DNA from: Saccharibacillus sp. JS10
GTDB taxonomy: Bacteria > Bacillota > Bacilli > Paenibacillales > Paenibacillaceae
Assembly (NCBI RefSeq): GCF_024436065.1
Contig: NZ_JANFNS010000006.1
Span: 65,031-129,030 of the forward strand
Reading direction: 5' to 3'
Length of the DNA: 64,000 bases
Shown here: positions 1 through 9,200 of the stretch, in pieces
How the letters are laid out: every line of letters starts with the position of its first letter
Numbering within the stretch: position 1 is the first letter of the stretch
Position numbers and translations under genes: made by a program
Notes under the pieces: model-generated
Databases searched by the model: none
What the model was told of the DNA's origin: nothing
The model's input: only the letters and a program-made list of their open reading frames with translations

Positions 1-910
1 CGAATCCAACGGCGATCAGTTTCAATTTACCGGGATACGTCGTAACGTCTCCGGCTGCGAAGATGCCCGGAATATTGGTTTCCATACGCGTATCGACGAC
101 GATCGAATGGTTTTGAATCTCGATGCCCCATTCCGAGATCGGACCGAGCGAAGAAACGAATCCGAAGTTAACGATCACATCATCGACTTCAATTTCTTGC
201 GTTTCGCCTGTTTTGACGTGAGAAAGAACCACGCGCTCGATCTTGTCTTCGCCGATCAGTTCCGTAATTTCAGTAGGCGTTACGATATTGACTTTGGAAG
301 CAAGCAAATTCTCGACGCTATGTTCATGGGCACGGAATTTGTCGCGGCGATGGATCAACGTAACTTGTTCAGCAATCGGCTCCAGCATAAGTGCCCAATC
401 GACCGCAGAATCGCCGCCGCCGCTCAGCAGTACTTTGCGTCCTGCGAACTGGCTGAGGTCACTGATAAAGTAGTGGAGATTTTGACCTTCAAAACGTTCA
501 GCGCCTTCCAGCGTCAGACGACGAGGTTCGAATGCGCCTACGCCAGCGGTAATGATCACGGATTTTGCATAATGAACGCCTTTATCGGTAGTCACTTTGA
601 AGCGTTGCTCGTCTTCTTTGTCGACACCGATTACTTTTTCTTCAAGGCAGATATCCTGCTCGAAATGATTCATTTGTTCGACAAGCTGGTTAACCAATTC
701 TTGTGCGGTTACTTTTGGAAAACCGGCAACGTCGTAAATGTATTTTTCGGGATAAAGAGCAGCCAGTTGTCCGCCGAGCTGAGGCATACTTTCGATCAGC
801 TTCACGGATGCTTGACGCATACCCCCGTAAAAAGCAGCGAATAATCCGGCTGGACCGCCACCAATAATCAAAATATCAGCGATCTGTTCGCCGTTTTGAA
901 TCTCTGTCAC
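1..910 (-). CDS. yumC: Ferredoxin/flavodoxin--NADP+ reductase, YumC type (3' end outside window)
   Basis: This cytosolic flavoenzyme of the thioredoxin-reductase-like fold moves electrons between NADPH and ferredoxin or flavodoxin. About 303 residues are visible; the family is about 330, so roughly 30 C-terminal residues lie beyond base 1. The FAD motif GGGPAG is at residues 17-22, the NADPH-site motif GGGDSA near residue 165, and the second FAD motif GIFAAGDVT near the visible end. The CxxC redox pair of true thioredoxin reductase is absent, which separates YumC/FNR from TrxB. The start is GTG at 908-910, preceded by GGAGGTGC. The gene is divergent from ndh, and a Fur-like box lies just upstream at 931-945. 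Confidence 0.9.
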   Translation of the reverse strand, partial: MTEIQNGEQIADILIIGGGPAGLFAAFYGGMRQASVKLIESMPQLGGQLAALYPEKYIYDVAGFPKVTAQELVNQLVEQMNHFEQDICLEEKVIGVDKEDEQRFKVTTDKGVHYAKSVIITAGVGAFEPRRLTLEGAERFEGQNLHYFISDLSQFAGRKVLLSGGGDSAVDWALMLEPIAEQVTLIHRRDKFRAHEHSVENLLASKVNIVTPTEITELIGEDKIERVVLSHVKTGETQEIEVDDVIVNFGFVSSLGPISEWGIEIQNHSIVVDTRMETNIPGIFAAGDVTTYPGKLKLIAVGF

Positions 911-930
911 TGAATAAGCACCTCCGAAGA

Positions 931-945
931 TAAGAATCATTATCA
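931..945. promoter_or_regulatory. Fur-box-like 7-1-7 dyad upstream of yumC
   Basis: TAAGAAT-C-ATTATCA matches the B. subtilis Fur 7-1-7 consensus TGATAAT-n-ATTATCA at 12 of 14 positions. It lies about 21-35 bases upstream of the GTG start of yumC, where a bound repressor would block transcription. Flavodoxin/ferredoxin metabolism under iron control is biologically sensible, but the site is inferred from sequence only. Confidence 0.45.
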
Positions 946-1132
946 ATCAAGCGTATGAAAAAAGCGACCGTAATGATTTTATTTGTACAAGCCTACTTAT
1001 TATAAGCTCGTTTTTCACCGGATTGCAAAGCGAATTCCCGGCTTTTTTGTTTGTTTGGACGAGCATAAGCAAGTGACCATGAAAAAAATGACGTTTTTTT
1101 GTCGGATTTGCGTCAGATTTTCAAATTTTGTT

Positions 1133-1161
1133 TTGAAATATTCGCCGGAAAAGCGTACAAT
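1133..1161 (+). promoter_or_regulatory. Sigma-A promoter of ndh
   Basis: The -35 box TTGAAA (1133-1138) and -10 box TACAAT (1156-1161) are separated by 17 bases. Transcription would start near 1168, giving a leader of about 150 bases that contains the Rex operator. Confidence 0.6.
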
Positions 1162-1230
1162 GTATGTGATGAAAGTCGCAATCAAGATGCGGACGGGATA
1201 AACGAATAAAAGGCAGAGTTCTCGCCGTTT

Positions 1231-1248
1231 TTGTGTAAGATTTCACAA
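1231..1248. promoter_or_regulatory. Rex operator (NADH/NAD+ sensor site) upstream of ndh
   Basis: TTGTGTAAGATTTCACAA is an 18-bp dyad matching the Rex consensus TTGTGAAA-n2-TTTCACAA with a single mismatch, T for A at position 6. Rex represses ndh and fermentation/cyd genes in B. subtilis when NAD+ is high. Here the site lies 68 bases before the ATG and about 60 bases downstream of the predicted start point, so it would act as a roadblock unless a closer promoter exists. Confidence 0.75.
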
Positions 1249-1316
1249 GAGGCTCCAACCTTGTTAAAAGGTTATCCCATAAATGACTATCGAATGGAAA
1301 AGGGGTAAGGAAAACA

Positions 1317-2507
1317 ATGAACAGTATTCCCAAAATCGTAATTTTAGGTGCCGGTTATGCAGGTATCCTCGCAGCTCAAAACTTGCAAAAAAAGCTTAAA
1401 AACAACGAGGCTGACGTAACACTCGTAAACCGTCACGATTACCACTACTTCACGACTGAACTGCACATGCCAGCAGCAGGTACACAGCCGGACGAAAAAA
1501 CGTACGAAAAAATCTCGAACCTGATCGACGAATTCAAAATCGATCTGGTGAAATCGAACGTAACGGCAATCAAGCCAGAAGAACGTCAAGTGGTATTGGA
1601 AGACGGTACGCTGTCTTACGACTACCTGATTATCGCACTGGGCGGCGACCCAGAAACTTTCGGTATCCCAGGTATGAAAGAACACGCATTCTCGATCCGC
1701 AGCATCAACTCGGTACGCGGCATTCGTGAGCATATCGAAACACAATTTAAAGAATTCAAAAAAGACGGCGACGAAACTCGTCTGAACTTCGTAGTCGGCG
1801 GCGCTGGCTTCACAGGGATCGAGTTCGTAGGCGAACTTGCGAACCGTCTGCCGGAACTTGCAAAACAACATGGAATCGATCCTTCGAAAATCGGTCTGTT
1901 CAATGTTGAAGCTGCTCCTTCCGCATTGCCAGGTTTCGATCCAGAACTCGTTACTTACGCAATGGATACACTGACTAAAAAAGGCGTTAACTTCCGCATC
2001 GGCGTACCGGTTAAAGCTTGTGACGAAAACGGAGTAACAGTAGGCGAAGGCGAACGTATCGAAGCAAAAACAGTCGTATGGACAGGCGGTATCCGCGGTA
2101 ACCATCTGATTGAAGACGCTGGATTCGAAGCAATGCGCGGACGCGTCAAAGTTGACGAGTACCTCAAAGCTCCAGGTCACGAAAATGTATTCATCATCGG
2201 TGATGGATCGCTCATGATCGGACCAGAAGGTCGTCCTTATCCGCCAACTGCACAAATCGCGATGCAACAAGGCGAGCGCGTAGCGAAAAACTTGGTTGCG
2301 ACGATTCGTGGTCAACAAACCGAGAAATTCGTATTCAGCAACAAAGGTACTGTAGCTTCCTTGGGTAAAGGCGAAGCGGTAGCCGTTGTAGCAGGCAAAA
2401 AAATCAAAGGCTGGCCAGCAGCTCAACTGAAAAAAGTCGTTGACGCTCGTTACCTCTTCGTGATCGGCGGAGTAGGTCTGGTTCTGAAAAAAGGCCGTTT
2501 CTTGTAA
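1317..2507 (+). CDS. ndh: Type II NADH dehydrogenase (NDH-2)
   Basis: This 396-residue protein is a non-proton-pumping, membrane-associated flavoenzyme that passes electrons from NADH to menaquinone. The FAD-binding GAGYAG is at residues 11-16, the NADH-binding GGAGFTG near 161-167, IGDGS near 297, and the NDH-2 quinone-side signature PTAQIAMQQGE near 310. Length and the C-terminal segment ending LKKGRFL fit the single-subunit family. The ATG follows AAAGGGGTAAGG. A Rex operator and sigma-A promoter precede it, and a strong terminator follows at 2541-2585, so it is monocistronic. YumB is a related paralogue, but the Rex site and motif set favour Ndh. Confidence 0.88.
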   Translation: MNSIPKIVILGAGYAGILAAQNLQKKLKNNEADVTLVNRHDYHYFTTELHMPAAGTQPDEKTYEKISNLIDEFKIDLVKSNVTAIKPEERQVVLEDGTLSYDYLIIALGGDPETFGIPGMKEHAFSIRSINSVRGIREHIETQFKEFKKDGDETRLNFVVGGAGFTGIEFVGELANRLPELAKQHGIDPSKIGLFNVEAAPSALPGFDPELVTYAMDTLTKKGVNFRIGVPVKACDENGVTVGEGERIEAKTVVWTGGIRGNHLIEDAGFEAMRGRVKVDEYLKAPGHENVFIIGDGSLMIGPEGRPYPPTAQIAMQQGERVAKNLVATIRGQQTEKFVFSNKGTVASLGKGEAVAVVAGKKIKGWPAAQLKKVVDARYLFVIGGVGLVLKKGRFL

Positions 2508-2540
2508 GAAACATTAAAATTATCGGGTAACCGATACACA

Positions 2541-2585
2541 AAAGGCTTCCGCCCCGTGCAAACGGGATGCGGAAGCCTTTTTTTA
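2541..2585. terminator. Bidirectional terminator between ndh and hemQ
   Basis: AAAGGCTTCCGC pairs with GCGGAAGCCTTT, with an inner CCCGT/ACGGG helix, followed by a run of seven T. On the minus strand the same stem ends in TTTTGTGT. It serves the convergent ndh and hemQ. Confidence 0.88.
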
Positions 2586-2599
2586 TTCCTTGTGCGGTC

Positions 2600-3346
2600 T
2601 TACACTTTTAACATCTCAACCGCTTTTTCCCAGTCCAACAAATTGCCGACATAAAAAGCGCCGAATTCGCCGTAGCGAGCGCTGACTTCGTCAAAACGCA
2701 TTTCGTAGATCAGCTTTTTAAATTGCAAAGCATCGTCCGCGAACAACGTTACGCCCCATTCCCAATCGTCGAAACCGACCGAGCCGCTGATGATTTGCTT
2801 CACTTTGCCCGCATAGCTGCGTCCGATCAGACCGTGGCTACGCATCATCGATTTGCGATCGTCCATCGACAGCATGTACCAGTTGTCGTTGAGGTCGCGT
2901 TTTTTGTTCATCGGATAGAAGCAGATATGAGCCGATTTCGGCAGTTCCGGCTTCAAGCGAGCGATCACATGCGGATTTTGCATCGGATCTTCGCCTTCTT
3001 TGCTCAGATAGTTACTCAATTCCACAACGCTTACATAGGAATATTCTTTTTTCGTAAATTTGGCAAAGTCTGTTTTGTTGAACGCTGTTTCCAAACGATT
3101 AAGATCGTCTAAAGTTTCGCGCAAATACATAAAGACGAAGTCTGCTTTTTGGCCGACGATCGAGTAGACCGCTGTACTGCCGGTTCCTTCTTGCGCCGTT
3201 ACCGAAAATTCTTTCATAAATTCTTCGAGGTCTTCGATAGCGCCTGCGCGTTGTTCTTGGTCAGCGGCTTTCCACATCGTCCAATCGATAGAACGAAAAT
3301 CATGCAGACAATACCAGCCTTCTAACGTTAATGTAGCTTCATTCAT
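2600..3346 (-). CDS. hemQ: Coproheme decarboxylase HemQ (chlorite-dismutase family)
   Basis: This 248-residue cytosolic enzyme performs the last step of the coproporphyrin-dependent haem pathway of monoderm bacteria: two oxidative decarboxylations turning Fe-coproporphyrin III into haem b with H2O2. Tyr144 and Lys148 in YPMNKKR correspond to the catalytic Tyr145/Lys149 of the Bacillales enzymes, and His171 in RSHGLIG is the proximal haem ligand. The distal Arg of chlorite-degrading members is not evident. Length matches the usual ~250 residues. The gene stands alone, convergent with ndh and divergent from dnaB. The ribosome site is GGAGTGATCG. Confidence 0.93.
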   Translation of the reverse strand: MNEATLTLEGWYCLHDFRSIDWTMWKAADQEQRAGAIEDLEEFMKEFSVTAQEGTGSTAVYSIVGQKADFVFMYLRETLDDLNRLETAFNKTDFAKFTKKEYSYVSVVELSNYLSKEGEDPMQNPHVIARLKPELPKSAHICFYPMNKKRDLNDNWYMLSMDDRKSMMRSHGLIGRSYAGKVKQIISGSVGFDDWEWGVTLFADDALQFKKLIYEMRFDEVSARYGEFGAFYVGNLLDWEKAVEMLKV

Positions 3347-3743
3347 GAATCGATCACTCCTAAATCAGATGGTATGGTCAAAATTTTCACAAAGAAGATT
3401 GCAAAAATCGAGGGGTATACAATAAGAACCGTATTTTTCGAGAAGTTCCATTTTCCATTGTATCGCAACGAAGAAGAGAAGGGCAATTGTAACCGAAAAA
3501 AGATTCTTTTTTACGTAAATGACCGTTCTTTTTGAAAACAGTCGTATTCCGAAGCGCGAACGCATCCGGTCAAGAGCCTCATTTATATTCGCTGAAATTT
3601 GGACATTGGACGACCTTTCTTGTCCATCAAATTGTGTTAAAATAAAAAAGCTCCAACGAACCTGTCCACAGCTAAGGGCGAGTTCCGAGGAGCACATTTA
3701 TTTGTACGCGCAATTTGCTAGGACAAGAGGGGGACATCCGCCA
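3347..3743. other. Divergent spacer between hemQ and dnaB
   Basis: This 397-base gap is AT-rich near hemQ. An open frame runs in from 3519 in frame with dnaB, but the residues before 3744 look non-coding and the good ribosome site favours the downstream start. A weak promoter (TTTCTT, 16 bases, TAAAAT) precedes dnaB. I see no RNA gene. Confidence 0.5.
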
Positions 3744-5240
3744 ATGCGCATGAAAAGTTTGTTGCACTATACGGAACATCACCGTTATTATACGTATCGC
3801 GATTTTAGTCTCAGTCAGCTGGATGAGCGTATGCTGACCTTGGTCTATCAACCGATGGTCGGCACGTCCGCGATATCTTTATACCGTTTGCTTGTGCAGC
3901 ATTTGCCTGCCGAACGAACGGGTTATTCGTTATTGGAGCCGCAGCGCGGTCTTTTTTTGACATTGGGAGTTGAGCCGAATGACCGCGGACGCACGCTAAT
4001 GGTCGAAAATGCGTCGAAACTCGAAGCTGTCGGGTTGCTTCAGACGCATCGGTTATACGTACCGGAGCAAGATCAATATATTTACGAGTATGAACTTCAG
4101 CAGCCGTTACCGCCATCCGACTTTTTCGCGACGCAGCATCTGACTTTGCTGCTGCGCGACCGGATCGGGAAATTTGCGGTACTGGCATTGCAAGAAAAAT
4201 TTTGGAGCGGCGAACCGGAAGAACTAGGGGAACTGGGTCGTGCGGCAAAAGAAAACATTTCACAGCCTTTCTACGAAATTTTCGAATTGAATACGCATGT
4301 GATTGATTACGAGCTGGAACAGGCGTTATCCGAAGCTTCTCCGGCGCGTCGTCAAAGCAAAAATATGCCGGTCGAAGAACCGCTATTCGATTATTCGGAC
4401 GTCATTTTGCATTTCCCCCGCGGAGCACGTAATCGTCAGTTCGTCGAAGGGTTAAGGCATAACCGCGAGCAGATGGGTATGATCAATCACGTGGCGCGCA
4501 AATTCGATTTGAATGTGGAAGATATCGTGCGGCTGCTGGACGAAGAAGGAATTTTTTCGAGCGATGGAGAACTGATGTTGGACAATCTGCAAAACCGTGC
4601 CAATCTTACGTTCCGTCAGACGACGAAACGTACCGAAGAACGCCAAGTCCGTGCCGCCCGCGTAGTTCGCATGGAAGAAGAACCGGTCAACGACACGCCA
4701 GTCGAACATGCGGTGGAGATGGAGTATTATTTGGAGGTTCCGACGCAGTTTCAGTCGAAATGCGATATTCACCAATATAATATGCTGCTCCGCAACGAAC
4801 CGTACACCGGATTACTGCGTAACTTTTTCCCCGGAACCGTTCCGGGACAATGGCTTGATATGTTCAGTACGATCGATTTGAGTTACAAATTACCGGGTGA
4901 AGTCATCAATGTATTGATCCACTATCTAGTGACCATGCTTGGCAAAGACGCCGATCAACGAATCAGTCGTAACTTTGTCGATTCGATCGCTTCGAATATG
5001 TTGCTGCGCCAGATTGATACGTACGAAAAAGCGGTACGGTATATCAGGGATCAAAATAACCCGAAACGTCAGACGACGCCGCAAAACGGCACCCGTACCC
5101 GGACGCAAAGCAAAGCAGTGCGAGGGAAGCCGGAAATTCCAATCGTGCAAAATGCTCCGGTACAAACAGCCGTCAGCGACGAAGAATTTGCCGAATATGT
5201 ACGGTTAGCCGAGCAGCGAAAAGCGAATAAAAAGAAGTAA
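3744..5240 (+). CDS. dnaB: Replication initiation and helicase-loading protein DnaB (primosome)
   Basis: This 498-residue protein is the Bacillales-type DnaB, unrelated to E. coli DnaB helicase. It acts at the membrane-associated origin and in restart, bridging DnaD and the DnaI-helicase complex. The start ATG at 3744 follows GAGGGGGACA; the frame is open further upstream but without a ribosome site. The C-terminal third carries the DDBH2-like segment shared with DnaD, from about residue 345 (YNMLLRNEPYTG) to about 430 (YEKAVRYIRDQNN), after a poorly conserved acidic linker. The basic tail ends RKANKKK. dnaI follows 51 bases later, the standard pairing. nrdR is not adjacent. Confidence 0.9.
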   Translation: MRMKSLLHYTEHHRYYTYRDFSLSQLDERMLTLVYQPMVGTSAISLYRLLVQHLPAERTGYSLLEPQRGLFLTLGVEPNDRGRTLMVENASKLEAVGLLQTHRLYVPEQDQYIYEYELQQPLPPSDFFATQHLTLLLRDRIGKFAVLALQEKFWSGEPEELGELGRAAKENISQPFYEIFELNTHVIDYELEQALSEASPARRQSKNMPVEEPLFDYSDVILHFPRGARNRQFVEGLRHNREQMGMINHVARKFDLNVEDIVRLLDEEGIFSSDGELMLDNLQNRANLTFRQTTKRTEERQVRAARVVRMEEEPVNDTPVEHAVEMEYYLEVPTQFQSKCDIHQYNMLLRNEPYTGLLRNFFPGTVPGQWLDMFSTIDLSYKLPGEVINVLIHYLVTMLGKDADQRISRNFVDSIASNMLLRQIDTYEKAVRYIRDQNNPKRQTTPQNGTRTRTQSKAVRGKPEIPIVQNAPVQTAVSDEEFAEYVRLAEQRKANKKK

Positions 5241-5291
5241 TTCATTTAAATAATCAATATTGATTTTATGTAAAGAAAGGAGGGCTAAGAT

Positions 5292-6245
5292 ATGGGAATG
5301 GATTCGATCGGCGATGTATTGAAGCAGTTCGGCGGCTCAAGAATTCGTCAACAAACCGAAGATTTGAAAACGAAAATATTGAACGAGCCGGATGTGCAAA
5401 AATTGCGCCTGGAATATCCGGCACTGACCGAGCAGGAGATGACGCGAAATTTAAGCCGGTTATACGAGTTTGTCAAAGAAAAGCAGCATTGCGACAACTG
5501 TCCGGGTCTTGAGAATTGTCCAAACGATTTTCAAGGGCATTACACCAAGCTCAGCGTCGACGACGTGAACGGTCAATTGCGGATTCGCGATTATAAAGCG
5601 CCGTGTAATCTTCAGCTGGCGCATGAGCGGGACAAGCAGATCAGCAGTCGAATCCAAAGTTTTTACGTCGATGAACGGGCACTGCAAGAAGGCTACGACG
5701 AAGTGGAGATTATGAGTAAAGATCCGGCGCGTTCGCCGGCGGTACTCAAAATATTGGATTATATCGACGCGGCAAAAGGTTCCGGCTTGCCGAGCAAAGG
5801 GCTGTATCTGGAAGGGCCGTTCGGTACGGGCAAAACGTATCTGATGTGCTTTATGCTGCATGAGTTGGCGAAAGAAGGATTATCCGGCGTGATCGTCTAT
5901 ATGCCCGACTTTGTCGAAGACGTCAAATCGATGATCCAAGACGGCGAAAAACTTCGCGATACCGTCGAGCTGATGAAACAGACGGATTTATTGATTTTCG
6001 ATGATATCGGTGCGGAAAATATGGGGCCTTGGGTACGCGACCATGTACTGGGTTCGATCTTGAATCATCGGATGAATCGCAAACCGACGTTCTATACGTC
6101 CAATTATTCGCTATCTGATCTGGAGAAGCATCTAAGCTTTACCAACAAAGACGGCGAAGAAGCGTACAAAGGACAACGGTTGATGAACCGTATTTCGCCT
6201 TTTGTGGATGTCGTTCGGGTATTGGGCAAAAACAAGCGAGGATGA
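5292..6245 (+). CDS. dnaI: Primosomal protein DnaI (replicative helicase loader)
   Basis: This 317-residue AAA+ ATPase loads the DnaC-type replicative helicase onto DNA. The N-terminal helicase-binding region has the family zinc site, with CDNCPGLENC starting at Cys67 and an HY about 15 residues later. Walker A GPFGTGKT is at residues 175-182 and Walker B LLIFDDIGAE at about 231-240; a sensor-1 Asn/Ser patch (YTSNYS) follows. The ATG is preceded by AAAGGAGGG. It forms a two-gene unit with dnaB. A trxA promoter follows in the next gap, so thioredoxin is transcribed separately. Confidence 0.95.
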   Translation: MGMDSIGDVLKQFGGSRIRQQTEDLKTKILNEPDVQKLRLEYPALTEQEMTRNLSRLYEFVKEKQHCDNCPGLENCPNDFQGHYTKLSVDDVNGQLRIRDYKAPCNLQLAHERDKQISSRIQSFYVDERALQEGYDEVEIMSKDPARSPAVLKILDYIDAAKGSGLPSKGLYLEGPFGTGKTYLMCFMLHELAKEGLSGVIVYMPDFVEDVKSMIQDGEKLRDTVELMKQTDLLIFDDIGAENMGPWVRDHVLGSILNHRMNRKPTFYTSNYSLSDLEKHLSFTNKDGEEAYKGQRLMNRISPFVDVVRVLGKNKRG

Positions 6246-6329
6246 TTCCGACTTCATCAAATCTTCACTTACAAAAGGTAATAAGTTTACAAATGAATAC
6301 AATTAATTGTTTCGTAAAACCAAAATGCG

Positions 6330-6338
6330 TGTTATAAT
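6330..6338 (+). promoter_or_regulatory. Extended -10 promoter of trxA
   Basis: TGTTATAAT is a perfect TGn extended -10 (TATAAT at 6333-6338). The -35 is poor (TTTCGT, 17 bases upstream), as expected for extended -10 promoters. The predicted leader is about 105 bases long. I see no clear regulatory fold in it. Confidence 0.6.
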
Positions 6339-6449
6339 TGACAAGTAGATAAGCGCAAGTTATCTTTAACTCTGCGATTCGCGGCACTGAGTAGATGGTT
6401 ATTGAGTGCCATAGATAAATCTTGCAGCATATATTAAGGAGGAATTTTC

Positions 6450-6770
6450 GTGGCTATTGTAAATGTATCCGACCAAACTTTCGGAACTGAAGTAGAAGCA
6501 GGCGAAGGAACCGTTCTTGTTGATTTTTGGGCACCATGGTGCGGACCTTGTAAAATGTTGGCTCCGATTCTTGACGAATTGGACGGCGAAGTTGGCGCAA
6601 ATGTCAAAATCGCTAAAGTCAATGTGGATGAAAACCCAGAAACGGCTTCCCGTTTCGGCGTTATGAGTATCCCAACCATGATTTTCTTCAAAGACGGTCA
6701 ACCGGTTGACAAATTGATCGGCGTAAACTCCAAAGAAGCGCTGAAAGGCGTTCTTTCGAAACACGAATAA
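6450..6770 (+). CDS. trxA: Thioredoxin
   Basis: This 106-residue thioredoxin is the general cytosolic disulfide reductant for ribonucleotide reductase, peroxiredoxins and others, recharged by TrxB. The active site WCGPCK is at residues 30-35, the conserved Asp25 and Trp27 precede it, and the cis-Pro loop SIPT is near 75. The start codon is GTG with AAGGAGG eight bases upstream. Length is typical. It lies just before uvrC as in B. subtilis, but a terminator at 6790-6815 separates them. An extended -10 promoter drives it alone. Confidence 0.97.
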   Translation: MAIVNVSDQTFGTEVEAGEGTVLVDFWAPWCGPCKMLAPILDELDGEVGANVKIAKVNVDENPETASRFGVMSIPTMIFFKDGQPVDKLIGVNSKEALKGVLSKHE

Positions 6771-6789
6771 GATTTACCTTTCATTCAAG

Positions 6790-6815
6790 CCCTCGGCAAT
6801 TTGCCGGGGGTTTTT
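6790..6815 (+). terminator. Terminator of trxA
   Basis: CCCTCGGCAA pairs with TTGCCGGGGG (one G-U), followed by TTTTT. Confidence 0.85.
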
Positions 6816-6975
6816 ATGTCGTCTTTATATCGTCATTCATACAATTCGATCCAAATCCGAAGTAGGGAGCGCATGTTCGGGTTTTGGTGTAAGTCCTTCT
6901 TCTTTTAGCGTATAATAAAAAAGGGTAATGCAACAAGAAAGACGTCGTTTCACAGACAGGGAGGTCAAGCAGATC

Positions 6976-9039
6976 GTGGATACGCATATGGAAACGATTC
7001 AGGAACAGGAAAAAGCGCTGACGCATATTCGCGACAAATTAGCGTTGCTACCGGAACTTCCGGGTTGTTACCTGATGAAAAATAGAGAAGGTACGATTAT
7101 ATACGTCGGCAAAGCGAAAATTTTGAAAAATCGTGTACGGTCGTATTTTACAGGTAGTCATGAAGGCAAGACGCAGCGGTTGGTTATCGATATTCGCGAC
7201 TTCGAATATATTGTGACTTCAAGCAATATGGAAGCGTTGATCTTGGAATGTAATCTGATCAAGCTGCATCAGCCGCGTTATAATGTCTTGCTCAAAGACG
7301 ATAAAACATTCCCGTATATCAAAATTACGAACGAAAAGCATCCGAAGCTTGAAGTGACGCGGCGGGTGCTCAAAGATAAAGCACGTTATTTCGGTCCGTA
7401 TCCGAATGCTTACGCTGCGCAGCAAACAAAAAAGCTGCTTGATCGTATGTATCCGCTGCGCAAATGCGGCGTGATGCCCAAAGAAGTCTGCTTGTATTAT
7501 CATATGGGGCAATGCCTAGCGCCTTGCGTCAAAGATATCGGCAAAGAAGATTACGACGGCATTCGCGATGAAATCGCGCGGTTCCTCGGCGGCAGCCATG
7601 AAGAAATTAAAAAAGAATTGCGCCGCAAAATGGAAGAAGCGGCGGAAGACCTGTATTTTGAGCGCGCCAAAGAATTGCGCGACCAGATCTTGAACATCGA
7701 AGCAGTGATGGAAAAACAAAAAATCAACGCTACCGATAAAAAAGACCGGGACGTCTTCGGCTATTCGGTCGATAAAGGCTGGATGTGCGTGCAGATCTTG
7801 TATATCCGCCAAGGTAAAATGATCGAACGCCATGCGTCGAGCTTCCCGTTCTACGGGGAAGCGTATGCGGACTTTTTGTCTTATGTGACGCAGTATTACA
7901 GCGACAACCCGGCTTTGCCGCAAGAGATTTTGCTGCCGGCGAGCGAAGAAGGCGGCGCAGCCGCTTCTGAAGCAAGCGAAGCTCCTTCGGCGCAAGCGGC
8001 TTCGCGCGCCGAGATCATGGCGGCGAACGAAGCCGCCGATGCGGACGGCGACGACGAAGGCGACGAAGCTTCCGGCGAAGCGGAAGTGGGCGGCAATGAC
8101 TTGCCGCTGGTCGCGGAGTCCCAAGAGTCGTATACGGCAAGCGAAGCTGCCGAAGACGCTTCTAAGCCCGAATCGTTCGGTTCGGGCGACTTGAACGGCG
8201 CCGCCGCGCTTCAGCAATGGCTGAACGTGAAGGCGTTGGTGCCTAAGCGCGGCTCGAAGCGCAAAATGGTCGAGATGGCGTGCGAGAACGCCCGCGTCTC
8301 GCTGGAAGAAAAGTTCCGCCTGATCGAGCGGAACGAAGAACGTACCAGCGGCGCTGCCGACCGGCTTGGCGTCGCGCTGGGCTTCGACAGTCTGCACCGC
8401 GTCGAAGCTTTCGATAACTCGAATATTCAAGGGACGAATCCCGTATCCGCGATGGTCGTGTTCCTTGACGGCAAGCCTGCCAAGTCAGAGTATCGCAAAT
8501 ACAAAGTCCGCACCGTCAAAGGCGCGGACGATTACGCGACGATGCGCGAAGTCATTCGCCGCCGCTACGAGCGCGTGCTCAAAGAAAACTTGCCGCTGCC
8601 CGATCTCGTTTTGGTCGACGGCGGTAAAGGTCAAATTTCGGTCGCGATCGACGTGCTCGAAAACGAACTGGGGCTTAGCGTTCCTGTAGCGGGTCTAGTG
8701 AAAGACTCCAAGCACCGCACCGCTCAGCTCATGAGCGGCGATCCGCCGGAAGTGGTTCCGCTTGCCAGAGACAGCGAAGAGTTTTATCTGCTACAGCGCA
8801 TTCAAGACGAAGTACACCGCTTTGCCATCTCGTTCCACCGCGAACAACGCGCGAAATCGATGGTGACGTCGAAGCTTGATTCAATTCCGGGTATCGGTGA
8901 CAAACGCCGCCAAATGTTGCTCAAGCATTTTGGTTCCCTTAAAAAGATCCGCGAAGCTTCGGTCGAAGATTTCCGTCCTTTGTCGATCGGCGATAAATTG
9001 GCGCGTCAAATTCTGGACGCACTCAAAGAAGAAGCCTAA
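6976..9039 (+). CDS. uvrC: UvrABC excision nuclease subunit C with a long acidic insertion
   Basis: UvrC makes both incisions flanking a lesion bound by UvrAB. Domains in order: GIY-YIG nuclease (GCYLM and IIYVGKAK in the first 55 residues), Cys-rich region ([18 protein letters not shown]), UVR helical pair for UvrB ([10 protein letters not shown], near 230), RNase-H-like endonuclease ([11 protein letters not shown] onward) and a C-terminal HhH pair (IPGIGDKRR). The protein is 687 residues; the family is usually about 590-600. The excess is an Ala/Glu/Ser/Asp-rich stretch at about residues 320-405 (7930-8195), encoded by more GC-rich DNA. The GTG at 6976 follows GGGAGG; the frame also has an ATG at 6928 without a good ribosome site. 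Confidence 0.93.
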   Translation: MDTHMETIQEQEKALTHIRDKLALLPELPGCYLMKNREGTIIYVGKAKILKNRVRSYFTGSHEGKTQRLVIDIRDFEYIVTSSNMEALILECNLIKLHQPRYNVLLKDDKTFPYIKITNEKHPKLEVTRRVLKDKARYFGPYPNAYAAQQTKKLLDRMYPLRKCGVMPKEVCLYYHMGQCLAPCVKDIGKEDYDGIRDEIARFLGGSHEEIKKELRRKMEEAAEDLYFERAKELRDQILNIEAVMEKQKINATDKKDRDVFGYSVDKGWMCVQILYIRQGKMIERHASSFPFYGEAYADFLSYVTQYYSDNPALPQEILLPASEEGGAAASEASEAPSAQAASRAEIMAANEAADADGDDEGDEASGEAEVGGNDLPLVAESQESYTASEAAEDASKPESFGSGDLNGAAALQQWLNVKALVPKRGSKRKMVEMACENARVSLEEKFRLIERNEERTSGAADRLGVALGFDSLHRVEAFDNSNIQGTNPVSAMVVFLDGKPAKSEYRKYKVRTVKGADDYATMREVIRRRYERVLKENLPLPDLVLVDGGKGQISVAIDVLENELGLSVPVAGLVKDSKHRTAQLMSGDPPEVVPLARDSEEFYLLQRIQDEVHRFAISFHREQRAKSMVTSKLDSIPGIGDKRRQMLLKHFGSLKKIREASVEDFRPLSIGDKLARQILDALKEEA

Positions 9040-9054
9040 CAGAATGAAGCCTTC

Positions 9055-9083
9055 TTTACTTTCTCAAATTCTCTCGATATAAT
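9055..9083 (+). promoter_or_regulatory. Possible promoter for the USP-mrp operon, upstream of the uvrC terminator
   Basis: TTTACT (9055-9060), 17 bases, TATAAT (9078-9083). Transcription would start near 9090 and run straight into the hairpin at 9114, so if the promoter is real the hairpin would attenuate the cation operon. The -35 is weak and the arrangement may be chance. Confidence 0.35.
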
Positions 9084-9113
9084 GAGTTTTAATTGTATAA
9101 GATTCATCCGGAG

Positions 9114-9140
9114 GAGCCTGCCAAAAGCGGGCTCTTTCTG
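9114..9140 (+). terminator. Terminator after uvrC
   Basis: GAGCCTGC pairs with GCGGGCTC (one U-G), with a 5-base loop, then TTTCTGTGTTTTTTT. It lies between uvrC and the next operon. Confidence 0.75.
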
Positions 9141-9200
9141 TGTTTTTTTAGGTAAATAGAAATAAGCAATCATTTTTCGGACAAAAGGAGAGGTTGAACT

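Larger units (their letters stand above)
911..1316. other. Divergent control region between yumC and ndh
   Basis: This 406-base gap holds no convincing gene. It contains a Fur-like box next to the yumC start, a well-formed sigma-A promoter pointing at ndh (1133-1161), and a Rex operator (1231-1248). The ndh ribosome site (AAAGGGG) is near 1299-1306. Confidence 0.7.

Noticed and set aside
1344-2426. Open reading frame of 360 codons antisense to ndh
   Set aside because: It is a shadow of a clear NDH-2 gene with atypical Phe/Cys/Tyr-rich composition and no ribosome site.
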